From positions 372,001 to 436,000 of the forward strand of contig NZ_BMCH01000002.1 of assembly GCF_014635085.1 (NCBI RefSeq): a stretch of 64,000 nucleotides of DNA. The letters run 5' to 3'. This document shows positions 39,630 to 48,041 of the stretch, one piece after another. Every line of letters starts with the position of its first letter. Within the stretch, counting starts at the first letter, position 1. Source of the DNA: Asaia siamensis. GTDB taxonomy: Bacteria; Pseudomonadota; Alphaproteobacteria; Acetobacterales; Acetobacteraceae. The position numbers and the translations under genes were made by a program. The notes beneath the pieces are model-generated. The model made no database searches, was not told where the DNA came from, and saw nothing but the letters and a program-made list of their open reading frames with translations.

Positions 39630-40058
39630 ATGTTCGATATAAGATTTGGAAGAAGGGCGATTTCGTATGACGAAGATGGCTATTTCGGATCCCTCTACAT
39701 AGAAGAAAAAAGGGAAGGTTTCTTCTCCAATCTGAGCTTTTTCAGTAAAGAAAAATACGAAGAATCGTGGAGAAATTCGGCGAAAAGACTTTTGGAAACA
39801 GGGAAGTCTTATTTTCTGACCAATGTTTATCGACCGAGAAATGCCAATTTTATCAACTCATGGCCATGTCAGATATTGGAAAATAGAGTCTTCATACAGG
39901 AGAAACTTCTATTCAGGTGGCAGCATAGCATGAAACGAGCGATAAATTTCGATCTAGTGCTTGATGATATGGACTTCGTGAATGAAGATGGCGAAAGAAT
40001 ATCCACTTGGTCGACGAGCATAAACTCTGTTGAACAGTTTCTCGCACGACAAGCCTGA
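39630..40058 (+). CDS. Possible CdiI-type immunity protein (orphan)
   Basis: A 142-residue protein from the ATG at 39630, with GGAAG eight bases upstream. It starts MFDIRFGRRAISYDEDGYFGSLYIEEKREGF and continues NLSFFSKEKYEESW and SYFLTNVYRP. From memory this order resembles the N-terminal domain of CdiI immunity proteins that neutralise contact-dependent growth-inhibition toxins. That match is not proven. Base composition is clearly more AT-rich than the flanking genes. No CdiA toxin or cdiB transporter is visible in the window, so it would be an orphan. Confidence 0.55.
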   Translation: MFDIRFGRRAISYDEDGYFGSLYIEEKREGFFSNLSFFSKEKYEESWRNSAKRLLETGKSYFLTNVYRPRNANFINSWPCQILENRVFIQEKLLFRWQHSMKRAINFDLVLDDMDFVNEDGERISTWSTSINSVEQFLARQA

Positions 40059-40847
40059 TCAAGGATTCCCGGATCACGTCCGCCACTTCCACCCGGTATA
40101 AAAAGTGACTGGGACGTCGGTAATCAGTAAGTAAAAGAGTAAGCCGTAGATGACACTCATGGTCGCCGGTATCTGATGAATCCGTTTCAGGCATGCTGGC
40201 GTCGTTCAGTCACAGCGTAGCTGTTCCGTTAGCCTGAGGGTGATTATTTTTTCGAACTGGGGTGAAACCCGCTGGGCGAGAGCTTGCGAAGCGTAAGTTA
40301 GCGAAAGGGTGAGGGCGGACAAAACGCGAAGAGCGGATATCTTCCGGGCAGCGCGGGACATGTCTTCATTCTTTTTATCAGGGAAGATGCAAAAGACGAG
40401 AGTACACGTCCTTGTCGCATCGCATCGCCCGTGATTACGCGCGTCGGGGGCAGGAACGTCGTCAACCCCATCGGAGTGAGACCCTCATGCATGATCGCGC
40501 CAATATGCCTCTTCACGCTCGGGTTTGGCTTGGCTTGTCAATCGGCGTGTTGATCTCGATGTCGTGGCAGGGTCGTCCTGTTCAAGGTCAAAGTTGTGGC
40601 ATAATCACCTGGAGAATGGGGCGTGGTCGTGCCGATGATGAGCGTGGAGCGTTGCCCCGCGCGCTACAATGACAGTCAGGCGCATGGCTGATGGGCGTCT
40701 GAATTAAGTTAATAATTGTGACTCTTGGGAGATTTCGAGGCCCGAAATCCTCGCAATTCACTGATGACAGGCTGTTGCGCACGCATGGTTCATAGCGTGC
40801 CCCTCATTTGGGAATCATCGTGGTCTGGGCTATAAAGCGGCCTCTTC
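40059..40847. other. Mostly gene-free region
   Basis: About 790 bp between the immunity-like gene and the PLP-fold gene. The only frame with a fair ribosome site is the 61-codon one at 40,487. I see no tRNA, known ncRNA or terminator. The sequence turns AT-rich again around 40,680-40,740. Confidence 0.4.
40487..40672 (+). CDS. Candidate 61-residue small protein
   Basis: The ATG follows GGAGTGAGACCCTC with normal spacing. The peptide begins MHDRANMPLHARVWLGLSIG and has one hydrophobic stretch, then a charged C-terminal half rich in Arg, Asp and Glu. No homology is recognised, and codon use does not settle the matter. It may be a chance frame. Confidence 0.22.
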   Translation: MHDRANMPLHARVWLGLSIGVLISMSWQGRPVQGQSCGIITWRMGRGRADDERGALPRALQ

Positions 40848-42944
40848 ATGACAGGATGGCGCCGCGTGCTTGCAGAAAAAGTGACGGATAGTTTGTTGGC
40901 AGCGCTCGACCGCCCTGACCTGCAAAGTCTTTCAGACCGTATCGTCTTCGATCTTTCGCCGCGCCTTCATCTGCCCTTCACGGTCTCTGCCGACACCATC
41001 GTTCTTGGCGCGATTGCTTTCGAGCGCCCTGATATGGCGCCAACCCTGCTGCGTTACGCGCTTGAATGGGGCTTCCTTCTTCAGGGTCTGCCCACGCATG
41101 ATCGCCCCCTGGCGGCTATCGTCGCGGCGCGCGTGGCGGCGCTTTTCCATCAGCTCGATTGCGATACCCCGACATTGCCTGCCGGGCTGGAATGGCTGCA
41201 TGATTTTGCAGCTGATCAGCCGCCTTCGGCGTCGCGTGTGACGGCGCTCTGGCCCAAGCTGACGCAGTTCTGTCCCGAGGCTTCCGTGTCGGTGGTCGAG
41301 CCCGCCCTGCTTCTGGCGCGGCTCAAGCCGCTTTGGTCGTGTCTGGCGCCGGCGGAATATCTGATGGCAGATGGCGGCGATGAAAGGCTGAGCATCGACC
41401 CGGAGACCGGTCTCAATCGCTATGGCTGTTCGCATCGCCCGCGCCCCTGGGCGGTTACGTTCTCATCTTCTACGGCGTCATCCCTCTCCGAGCGTGGCTA
41501 TCTGGGGGCCGAGCGTGCCCGACGGGCTTTCCTGCTGGATGCGCTGCACGGTACCCCGGCACCGCGCGCGCGTGAAGTTTCCTGCCTTACGGTGAAAGAC
41601 GGTCTGGCCGCGCTCTATGGTCTCGACTCACGGGATAATGTCGTTCTCGCTGCCTCAGGCACTGATTGCGAACTGGCGGTTCTGGCTGTCGGTCTGATGC
41701 GGGCCAGGGGGGCGGCGATTACCAATGTGCTGATCGCGCCCGATGAAACCGGCAGTGGCGTACCGCTTGCCGCGCAAGGGCGGCATTTCGCGGCGGAGAC
41801 GGCGCTCGGTAACAGCGCTGACAAGGCCCGTCTTCTCGACGGTTTTCCCGAACAGACACGTCTGCTTGGTATCGCCATACGCAATCCTGATGGGTCGCCA
41901 AGAGAGACGAAGGCGCTCAATGACGAGGTGCGCGCCTGCGTCATGCGCGAGGTGGCCGAGGGGCGCCATGTCATTCTGCATCAGCTCGATATGTCCAAGA
42001 CCGGGCTGGTCGGGCCGTGCCACGATTTGCTGGCGGAGCTGGCCGGTCTTTACCCCGATGAACTGACTTTCGTTGTCGATGCCTGTCAGGCGCGTCTCGC
42101 CCCCGAGCGCGTCGGCATGATGGTACGCAGCGGCATGATGGTCATGACGACCGGGTCGAAATTTCTGACAGGGCCGCCTTTCTGCGGTGCCGTGCTTCTG
42201 CCGCAGAGCCAGGTCGAGGCGCTGGCTGGCTTCTCTCTGCCCGAGGGGCTTTCGGCGTATTTCAATCGTTGCGACTGGCCGGCAACGCGCACGCCCGATC
42301 GTCTGGCCCGTGATGGCAATCTGGGCCTCTCCCTGCGCTGGCAGGCGGCGCTTGCCGAGAGTGAGGCATTCGGTGCTGTGCCACGAACACGCATCATCGA
42401 GACATTGAGACGTTTCGAGTTAACGGCACGCGATGTAATCGCGCGCCATGCGGCTCTGACCCTTTTGCCTGTGCCCTCTCTTGAGCGCGCGCGTATCGAC
42501 GGTCAGGAAGTCTGGGATGTCGTGCCGACCGTCTTCTCCTTTCTCGTCAACGATCCGCAAGATGCGGAAAAGCCTTTGTCGCTCGAGCGCGCCCGCGCCC
42601 TGCATCGCTGGCTCAATGCCGATCTGTCGCCCTGGATTGCTGGTGAGAAGCTGGCGGAACTGCTCTGTCATCTGGGTCAGCCTGTGCCGGTGCCGCACCC
42701 CGCACTGGGCGGCGATAATGCCGGGGCGCTGCGTCTGTGTGCCGGGGCACGTCTGGTTTCAGGCGAGCCTTCTCATGCGGGTCTGACAGACCAGTCGCGC
42801 CTTGCTCGTGAATTTGCAGATATACGCCGCGCCTTTGCGAAAATATCGCTTATCCTTGCGCATTGGGATCGGCTTGAAGCCGCCGATCCGGTGCCACGTT
42901 ATGCGCCTCATTCCCATTTCTCGCGAAAGTCTCTGGTATCATGA
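40848..42944 (+). CDS. Uncharacterised PLP fold-type I enzyme with N-terminal extension
   Basis: A 698-residue protein. About the first 200 residues have no recognised motif. From ~230 onward it looks like a fold-type I aminotransferase/lyase: S270-G-T-D in LAASGTDCEL at the phosphate-binding end, D411 in FVVDACQARLAPER (contacts the pyridine N), and K438 in TTGSKFLTGPP as the Schiff-base Lys, 27 residues later. The spacing fits class V relatives. The substrate is unknown. It overlaps the next gene by 4 bp, ATGA, which implies a joint pathway with a phosphatase-type protein. Confidence 0.8.
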   Translation: MTGWRRVLAEKVTDSLLAALDRPDLQSLSDRIVFDLSPRLHLPFTVSADTIVLGAIAFERPDMAPTLLRYALEWGFLLQGLPTHDRPLAAIVAARVAALFHQLDCDTPTLPAGLEWLHDFAADQPPSASRVTALWPKLTQFCPEASVSVVEPALLLARLKPLWSCLAPAEYLMADGGDERLSIDPETGLNRYGCSHRPRPWAVTFSSSTASSLSERGYLGAERARRAFLLDALHGTPAPRAREVSCLTVKDGLAALYGLDSRDNVVLAASGTDCELAVLAVGLMRARGAAITNVLIAPDETGSGVPLAAQGRHFAAETALGNSADKARLLDGFPEQTRLLGIAIRNPDGSPRETKALNDEVRACVMREVAEGRHVILHQLDMSKTGLVGPCHDLLAELAGLYPDELTFVVDACQARLAPERVGMMVRSGMMVMTTGSKFLTGPPFCGAVLLPQSQVEALAGFSLPEGLSAYFNRCDWPATRTPDRLARDGNLGLSLRWQAALAESEAFGAVPRTRIIETLRRFELTARDVIARHAALTLLPVPSLERARIDGQEVWDVVPTVFSFLVNDPQDAEKPLSLERARALHRWLNADLSPWIAGEKLAELLCHLGQPVPVPHPALGGDNAGALRLCAGARLVSGEPSHAGLTDQSRLAREFADIRRAFAKISLILAHWDRLEAADPVPRYAPHSHFSRKSLVS

Positions 42945-43648
42945 CCCAGTCCCCAACGGCCTCTTCCTCTGAACCAAAGGCGCATGGTCATTTTCTGGAT
43001 TCCATGCAGTTGCCTTCGGGCGTGACGCGCATCTGGCTGATCCGCCATGCCATTGTCGAGGCAACGGCACGGCTGCGCGTCTATGGTGCGCTCGACGTCG
43101 ATCTCTGCTCCGAGCATCTGGCGTTGCAGGTGCCCTATTATACCGCTCTGGGTCAGAGATTACCTGCTGATGCGCAATGGGTTGTTTCGCCGCTCAAGCG
43201 TGCCCAGGACACGGCCAAGGCCATTTTCGCGGCGGGATATGGCACGCGCAACCTGACGATCGAGCCGCGCTTCACCGAGCAATCCATGGGTGAGTGGCAT
43301 AATCTTCCCCATGAGGAACTCCCCCTGAAACTGCGTCAGACGGCTCATAATTTCTGGTCGCTTTCAGCCTCCGAGCAGCCTCCCGGTGGTGAGAGCATGC
43401 TTGATGTCTGTGCCCGCGTCGGCCACGCGCTGGATGAGCTGGCCGACCGAAGCGAGGGGCAGGACAGTGTGGTGGTAAGCCATGGCGGGGCCATTCGTGC
43501 GGCGATTTCGCATGCCCTGAGTGTCCATCCTGACACTGCCCTGCGCTTCTCGATTCAGAACCTGTCTCTCTCCATTCTGGAGCGGATCAATGGTGTCTGG
43601 CGTGTCGTGACAGTCAACGAACTTCCCGCGAGCGTCAGCCAGTCCTGA
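42941..43648 (+). CDS. Histidine phosphatase superfamily protein
   Basis: A 235-residue member of the phosphoglycerate-mutase-like histidine phosphatases. The catalytic RHG-type motif reads LIRHAIVEATARLRVYG with the phospho-accepting His, followed by SPLKRAQDTAKAIF, the acid motif SMGEWHNL and the C-terminal VVVSHGGAIRAA. The G of RHG is replaced by A, as in some relatives. It could remove phosphate from a small metabolite. The 4-bp overlap with the PLP-type enzyme suggests they act on one metabolite. Confidence 0.88.
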   Translation: MTQSPTASSSEPKAHGHFLDSMQLPSGVTRIWLIRHAIVEATARLRVYGALDVDLCSEHLALQVPYYTALGQRLPADAQWVVSPLKRAQDTAKAIFAAGYGTRNLTIEPRFTEQSMGEWHNLPHEELPLKLRQTAHNFWSLSASEQPPGGESMLDVCARVGHALDELADRSEGQDSVVVSHGGAIRAAISHALSVHPDTALRFSIQNLSLSILERINGVWRVVTVNELPASVSQS

Positions 43649-43815
43649 GTTCATGACAGGAGGGCGCTCTGATCGCCCTCATGCTGCCGGGATTATGACT
43701 TCTGGCCCTATTTTTCTTTTTTGTGCCGCAACAATACCGGAATTCATTTTCGTAATGATCGGGGGCGGCAGTAAATCCATGGCGATTCATGGTCCTGCGC
43801 CCGGGAAGCGTGGCG

Positions 43816-44796
43816 ATGAAAAAGAAAACAGCAACGGTGCATCGATACACCGAGGCACTGTTGCAACTAGGGGCATTGGGTCTTTTTTCCGTAACCGCCC
43901 AGGCAGCGCCGCTGCCTGAACATCAGGTGGCGGTAACCTTCGATGATCTGCCCTATGTCATGCCGGGCAAAACGTCCCGCAGTGATAATCAGAAAGACGC
44001 ACTGGCTGCCAATCGCGCCATTCTTGCCGCCTTGCGTCATGACGCAGTACCGGTCACCGCCTTCGTGAACGAAGACAAGGTGCAGGCCCTTGGGTCGCCT
44101 GGCACCGAAATTCTTGCCCAGTGGAATCAGGGCGCTCTGGCACTGGCCAATCATGCGGCGCATCATGTCGACAGCAATGTGCTCACCCCGGCGCAATTCG
44201 AAAACGAGATAAAAGAGGGCGAGCGCAGTATCGGACCGCTCGCTCACAAGGCAGGACGGAAGCTCGAGTTTTTCCGTTTTCCGTTCAATCACGTTGGCGA
44301 TACCGAACCGAAGCGGATTGCCCTGTCGGAGATTGTCAGGCGTCTTGGATACAGGCAGGCCGCCACAACGATCGACGTGGAGGATTACCTTTTCAACGAT
44401 GCCTATGAATGCGCCCACTCAGCAGAAAACTCGGCGGATGAGGCGCGTATACGGCAAGCCTATATCGACTATGCGCGTATCGAAATTCCCTATTATCAGG
44501 CGCTGGATGAGAAGATCATGGGCCGTGATGTGCCGGCGGTCATGCTTTTTCACGATAACCGGCTGAATGCGGCGGTCCTCCCACAGATTCTCGACCTGTT
44601 CAGACAGCAGCATTATCGCTTCGTCACCCTGGCGCAGGCCCAGTCAGACCCCGCTTTCACGCAGGAGCCCAAGATCGCCACAAAATTCGGCCCCATGTGG
44701 GGATATCGCTGGGCGCAGGAGCGGCATATCCCGATCGATGGGCGTCTCGAGCAGGAGCCGCCGGAATGGGTACGCCTCTATTGTCACAAGCCATGA
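43816..44796 (+). CDS. Polysaccharide deacetylase family protein
   Basis: A 326-residue protein from the ATG at 43816, with GGGAAG upstream and an exported N-terminus (FSVTAQA). The NodB fold is shown by VAVTFDDLPYV (catalytic Asp pair), the metal-binding His motif in ALANHAAHHVDS, and FFRFPFNHVGD. VMLFHDNRLN near the end holds the last His/Asp motif. It probably deacetylates N-acetylated glycans of the envelope or a small acylated sugar. No partner genes are adjacent. Confidence 0.88.
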   Translation: MKKKTATVHRYTEALLQLGALGLFSVTAQAAPLPEHQVAVTFDDLPYVMPGKTSRSDNQKDALAANRAILAALRHDAVPVTAFVNEDKVQALGSPGTEILAQWNQGALALANHAAHHVDSNVLTPAQFENEIKEGERSIGPLAHKAGRKLEFFRFPFNHVGDTEPKRIALSEIVRRLGYRQAATTIDVEDYLFNDAYECAHSAENSADEARIRQAYIDYARIEIPYYQALDEKIMGRDVPAVMLFHDNRLNAAVLPQILDLFRQQHYRFVTLAQAQSDPAFTQEPKIATKFGPMWGYRWAQERHIPIDGRLEQEPPEWVRLYCHKP

Positions 44797-45001
44797 GACC
44801 TTACTGACAGCAGGGATTCCTCTTATCTGACAAAGAGGCATTTTTCCTTCCATGCTTCGGCGCTGATACGAAAAACGCAGAGATTCTGGCCTGGCAGAGG
44901 CCGTCGCAGCCGGATCGTCAGACGCGGGCATGGAAGAGAATGACGGTAAATGACAGAAACGTCATTTCCCTGATATGTGAAATTCATCTTACGTCTCTTT
45001 G

Positions 45002-45019
45002 CGGTTAAACGTTTAACCG
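45002..45019. promoter_or_regulatory. Perfect 18-bp LacI-type operator
   Basis: CGGTTAAACGTTTAACCG is a perfect palindrome with the central CG typical of LacI/GalR operators. It ends 15 bp before the LacI-family start codon, so the regulator probably controls itself and the genes behind it. Confidence 0.85.
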
Positions 45020-45034
45020 ATTGAGGGGCGTCTC

Positions 45035-46063
45035 ATGTCACGCAAAGGTGCCAAGGTATCGATCCGCGATGTCGCAGAAGAGGCGCAGGTTTCTGTCGCG
45101 ACCGTCTCCAATGTCGTGCGCAACCGTAAAAACGTGTCTGACGCTGTGCGTGCGCGTGTCGAAGAGGCCATCAACAGACTGAATTACCTGCCCGACAGGG
45201 CCGCCATGCAACTGCGCGAAGGGCGCAACCGCATTATCGGTGTGCTGGTACCAAGTCTGGATAATCCGTTTTTCACGGCCCTTATTGCCTGTCTGGAAGA
45301 CCGCGCCCGCAAGGATGGCTACGATATTATCGTGGCCAGTGCGGGCGAGGACTCCGAGCTCGCGTCATCGCGACTCAAGGCGCTTTTGTCATGGCGTCCA
45401 GCGGGCATGATCGTTCTGCCCAATGACGATCTTTTCGCCGATGCGTCATTTCTCGACGCGGCTGGCGTGCCTTATGTGGTGATCGACCGGCTGCCGCATT
45501 CCTGCAATGCCGATACGATTGCGGTCGATAACGAGCAGGCCGCTACTGAGGCTGCGGCATATCTTGTCGGGCTAGGTCACAGGCGCCTTCTGGTGGTCGC
45601 CACCACGCTGTCGCTTGCCAATATCCGCGAACGCTGTGCCGGCATTACCGCGTTTTGTGTACAGGCCGGTCTGCCGGTGCCAACGGTTCTGGAAGTGGGG
45701 CACCATGCCGAAGAAGGGCCTGAGGTGCTGACCGAGATGCTGACAGGCAGTGAGGCCCCCACAGCCATTATCGCTCTTACAAATTCCATCACTCTGGGCG
45801 CGCTGCGTTGTCTGCACCAGAGCGGATGTGCCGTACCCGGCGACGTGTCGCTTGTCGGATACGACGATTATGCATGGATGCGTGCCACCCATCCCCCCAT
45901 CACGGCCATTAGTCAGCCGGTTGATGCTCTGGGGGCTCAGGCCTGGTCGCGCCTCATGCATCGTATTGCGGGCGAAAGCACCGCCCCCATGCAGGTCAGA
46001 TTGTCCTGCACGCTTGTGGTGCGCGGTTCGACCGCCCCCCCCAGAACAGGAGAATTCTCATGA
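45035..46063 (+). CDS. LacI-family transcriptional regulator
   Basis: A 342-residue regulator with the N-terminal helix-turn-helix and hinge (VSIRDVAEEAQVSVATVSNV, RNRKNVSDAVRARVEEAINRLNYLPDRAAMQLREGR). A periplasmic-binding-protein-like sensor domain follows (NRIIGVLVPSLDNPFFTALI, and SLVGYDDYAWM). It probably senses a sugar and represses the operon behind it. A perfect palindromic operator lies just upstream. The stop overlaps the epimerase start as ATGA. Confidence 0.95.
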   Translation: MSRKGAKVSIRDVAEEAQVSVATVSNVVRNRKNVSDAVRARVEEAINRLNYLPDRAAMQLREGRNRIIGVLVPSLDNPFFTALIACLEDRARKDGYDIIVASAGEDSELASSRLKALLSWRPAGMIVLPNDDLFADASFLDAAGVPYVVIDRLPHSCNADTIAVDNEQAATEAAAYLVGLGHRRLLVVATTLSLANIRERCAGITAFCVQAGLPVPTVLEVGHHAEEGPEVLTEMLTGSEAPTAIIALTNSITLGALRCLHQSGCAVPGDVSLVGYDDYAWMRATHPPITAISQPVDALGAQAWSRLMHRIAGESTAPMQVRLSCTLVVRGSTAPPRTGEFS

Positions 46064-46941
46064 ACAAGCTTGGATTGCATGCTTTTGTCTGGACCGCTGG
46101 CTGGACACCTGAAGACGCCGCCATGGCCATACGTTCGACCGCCGAACTCGGCTACGACCTCATCGAGGCCTCTACGATGGACCTCAAGGGGTTCGATGTG
46201 CCGGCCACCTTGCGCGAACTCGAGCGCAACAAGCTCGGCATCACCATGTCGTTCGGTCTGACGTCAGAGATGGATATTTCTTCTGGCGATGCCGAGCGTA
46301 CAAAGCGTGGTGAGGCGCATCTTCTCGATGCCATTTCGCTCGCGCGCGATGTCGGGGCTACCCATGTCTGCGGTATTCTTTATTCGGCTTTTCAGAAATA
46401 CGCGACACCCGTGACTGCTGACGGCATTCTCGGTTCCATCGATGTAGTGCGTCGCGTCGCCGAAAAGGCGCAGGCGAGTGGCATCACGCTCGGGATGGAA
46501 GTGGTTAATCGCTATGAGTCCAATGTGCTCAATACGGCGCGTCAGGCGATCGCGTATGTAAGGAAAGTCGAGATGCCGAATGTGAAGCTGCATCTCGACT
46601 GCTATCACATGAATATTGAGGAAGCCGATTCAGCCGAGGCCATTCGCGAAGCTGGCGATCTGTTGGGTTATTTCCACACCGGCGATTCCCATCGTGGCTA
46701 TCTGGGCTCCGGCTCTGTCGATTTCCCGAGCATTTTCCGTGCGCTGGAAAGCATTAATTACCAGGGGCCGATCACCTTCGAATCCTTCTCTTCTGCCGTG
46801 GTCGGGCAGCCGCTGGAAGGTATTCTGGGCATCTGGCGCAATCTCTGGGAAGACAGCCGTGATCTGGCAGCCCATGCCAAGGCCTTTACCGATGTGCAGA
46901 TGAAATCGGCACGCGAGGCGCTCGGCCGCCAGCGCCGCTGA
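46060..46941 (+). CDS. D-psicose/D-tagatose 3-epimerase-like protein
   Basis: A 293-residue TIM-barrel protein of the sugar phosphate isomerase/epimerase superfamily. The metal and catalytic residues expected for ketose 3-epimerases are present at the right places: E147 (GMEVVN), D180 (LHLDCYHMN), H206 (YFHTGDSHRG) and E241 (TFESF). Family members interconvert ketohexoses or ketopentoses at C3. It overlaps the LacI gene and precedes a sugar ABC importer, so it likely acts on the imported sugar. The exact substrate is unknown. Confidence 0.88.
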   Translation: MNKLGLHAFVWTAGWTPEDAAMAIRSTAELGYDLIEASTMDLKGFDVPATLRELERNKLGITMSFGLTSEMDISSGDAERTKRGEAHLLDAISLARDVGATHVCGILYSAFQKYATPVTADGILGSIDVVRRVAEKAQASGITLGMEVVNRYESNVLNTARQAIAYVRKVEMPNVKLHLDCYHMNIEEADSAEAIREAGDLLGYFHTGDSHRGYLGSGSVDFPSIFRALESINYQGPITFESFSSAVVGQPLEGILGIWRNLWEDSRDLAAHAKAFTDVQMKSAREALGRQRR

Positions 46942-47024
46942 CGTCTTCTTTTTCTTCCTGCCTCTCCCCCCGGTCGCGAGCGCGTCTGTGTGGCGCCTCG
47001 TGACGACCTGAAAAGGTTGAGACC

Positions 47025-48041
47025 ATGATCGTATCCCGTCGCGGCTTCATGGGTGCCGCTGCCAGCCTTACCGCTCTTGCGCCTTTTGCATCAGCCCGGC
47101 TTTCGCCGGTCTTCGCCGGTGATGCCCCGAAGAAGATTGCCGTTGTCGCCAAGATTGGTGGCATTCCCTGGTTCAACGCCATGGAGCGCGGCATACAGAG
47201 TGCGGGCAAGGAGGCCGGATGCAATGCCTGGATGATTGGCCCGACACAGGCCGATGCCGCCCAGCAGGTCAGCGCGATCGAGGATCTGATCGCCCGCAAG
47301 GTCGATGTCATCGGCGTGGTGCCCAATGATGCCAGCTCACTGGTGCCTGTGCTGCAACGCGCCCGTGCTGCAGGCATCCATGTCATCAGCCATGAAAGCC
47401 CCGGCCAGCAAGGCGCGGAATGGGACCTCGAGTTCACCACCCCCGCTGCAGATGGCGAACGCCATATGGAGGCGCTGGCCAAAGCAACGGGTGGCAAGGG
47501 CGGTTACATTATCATCGTCGGTTCGCTGACCGTGCCGCAGCATAAAATGCGCGCCGACGCGGCAATTGCGCTGCAAAAGGCAAAATATCCCGACATGCAT
47601 CTCATCGGCGATCGCTTTGGCTGCGGTGAAAGCGTGGATGACAGCTATCGCACCGTCATGGATCAATTGCGCGCGCATCCTGACCTCACCGGGATTGTGG
47701 CCTTCGGGTCGCAGGGGCCGATCGGCGCTGCCCGCGCCGTCGATGCGCGTGGCAAGATCAGGACTGTTTCTGTAGTCGGCCCTTTCTCGCCCGGTCAGGG
47801 GGCAAAATATGTGCGCTCCGGGGCCATTCGCTGCGGCTATATCTGGAATCCGCTTCTTGCCGGTCAGACACTCGTGCGTCTGGGCGTCATGCTGGCCAAT
47901 GACAAGCCGATCACCAATGGCATGGAGATGCAGGATATCGGCGCGCTGCAGGTCGATCCGGCACAGCGCAGCATTCTTGCGCCTAAGATGCAGATTATCG
48001 ACAGATCGACCATCGACGAGCTGGTGGCGCTCGGGCTGTGA
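47025..48041 (+). CDS. Sugar ABC transporter periplasmic substrate-binding protein
   Basis: A 338-residue binding protein with a twin-arginine-type signal (SRRGFMGAAASLTALAPFASA). The mature fold is the ribose/LsrB type: KIAVVAKIGGIPWFNAMERG, GPTQADAAQQVSAIEDLI, VDVIGVVPND and DLTGIVAFGSQGPIGAARAV. The layout with two permeases recalls AI-2 or rhamnose importers, but the ligand is probably a monosaccharide related to the epimerase. It overlaps the ATPase as GTGA. Confidence 0.88.
   Translation: MIVSRRGFMGAAASLTALAPFASARLSPVFAGDAPKKIAVVAKIGGIPWFNAMERGIQSAGKEAGCNAWMIGPTQADAAQQVSAIEDLIARKVDVIGVVPNDASSLVPVLQRARAAGIHVISHESPGQQGAEWDLEFTTPAADGERHMEALAKATGGKGGYIIIVGSLTVPQHKMRADAAIALQKAKYPDMHLIGDRFGCGESVDDSYRTVMDQLRAHPDLTGIVAFGSQGPIGAARAVDARGKIRTVSVVGPFSPGQGAKYVRSGAIRCGYIWNPLLAGQTLVRLGVMLANDKPITNGMEMQDIGALQVDPAQRSILAPKMQIIDRSTIDELVALGL

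Noticed and set aside
43660-43680. GAGGGCG-CTCTGAT-CGCCCTC hairpin after the histidine phosphatase
   Set aside because: A short stem with no T tract; it may be a weak terminator but is not well supported.
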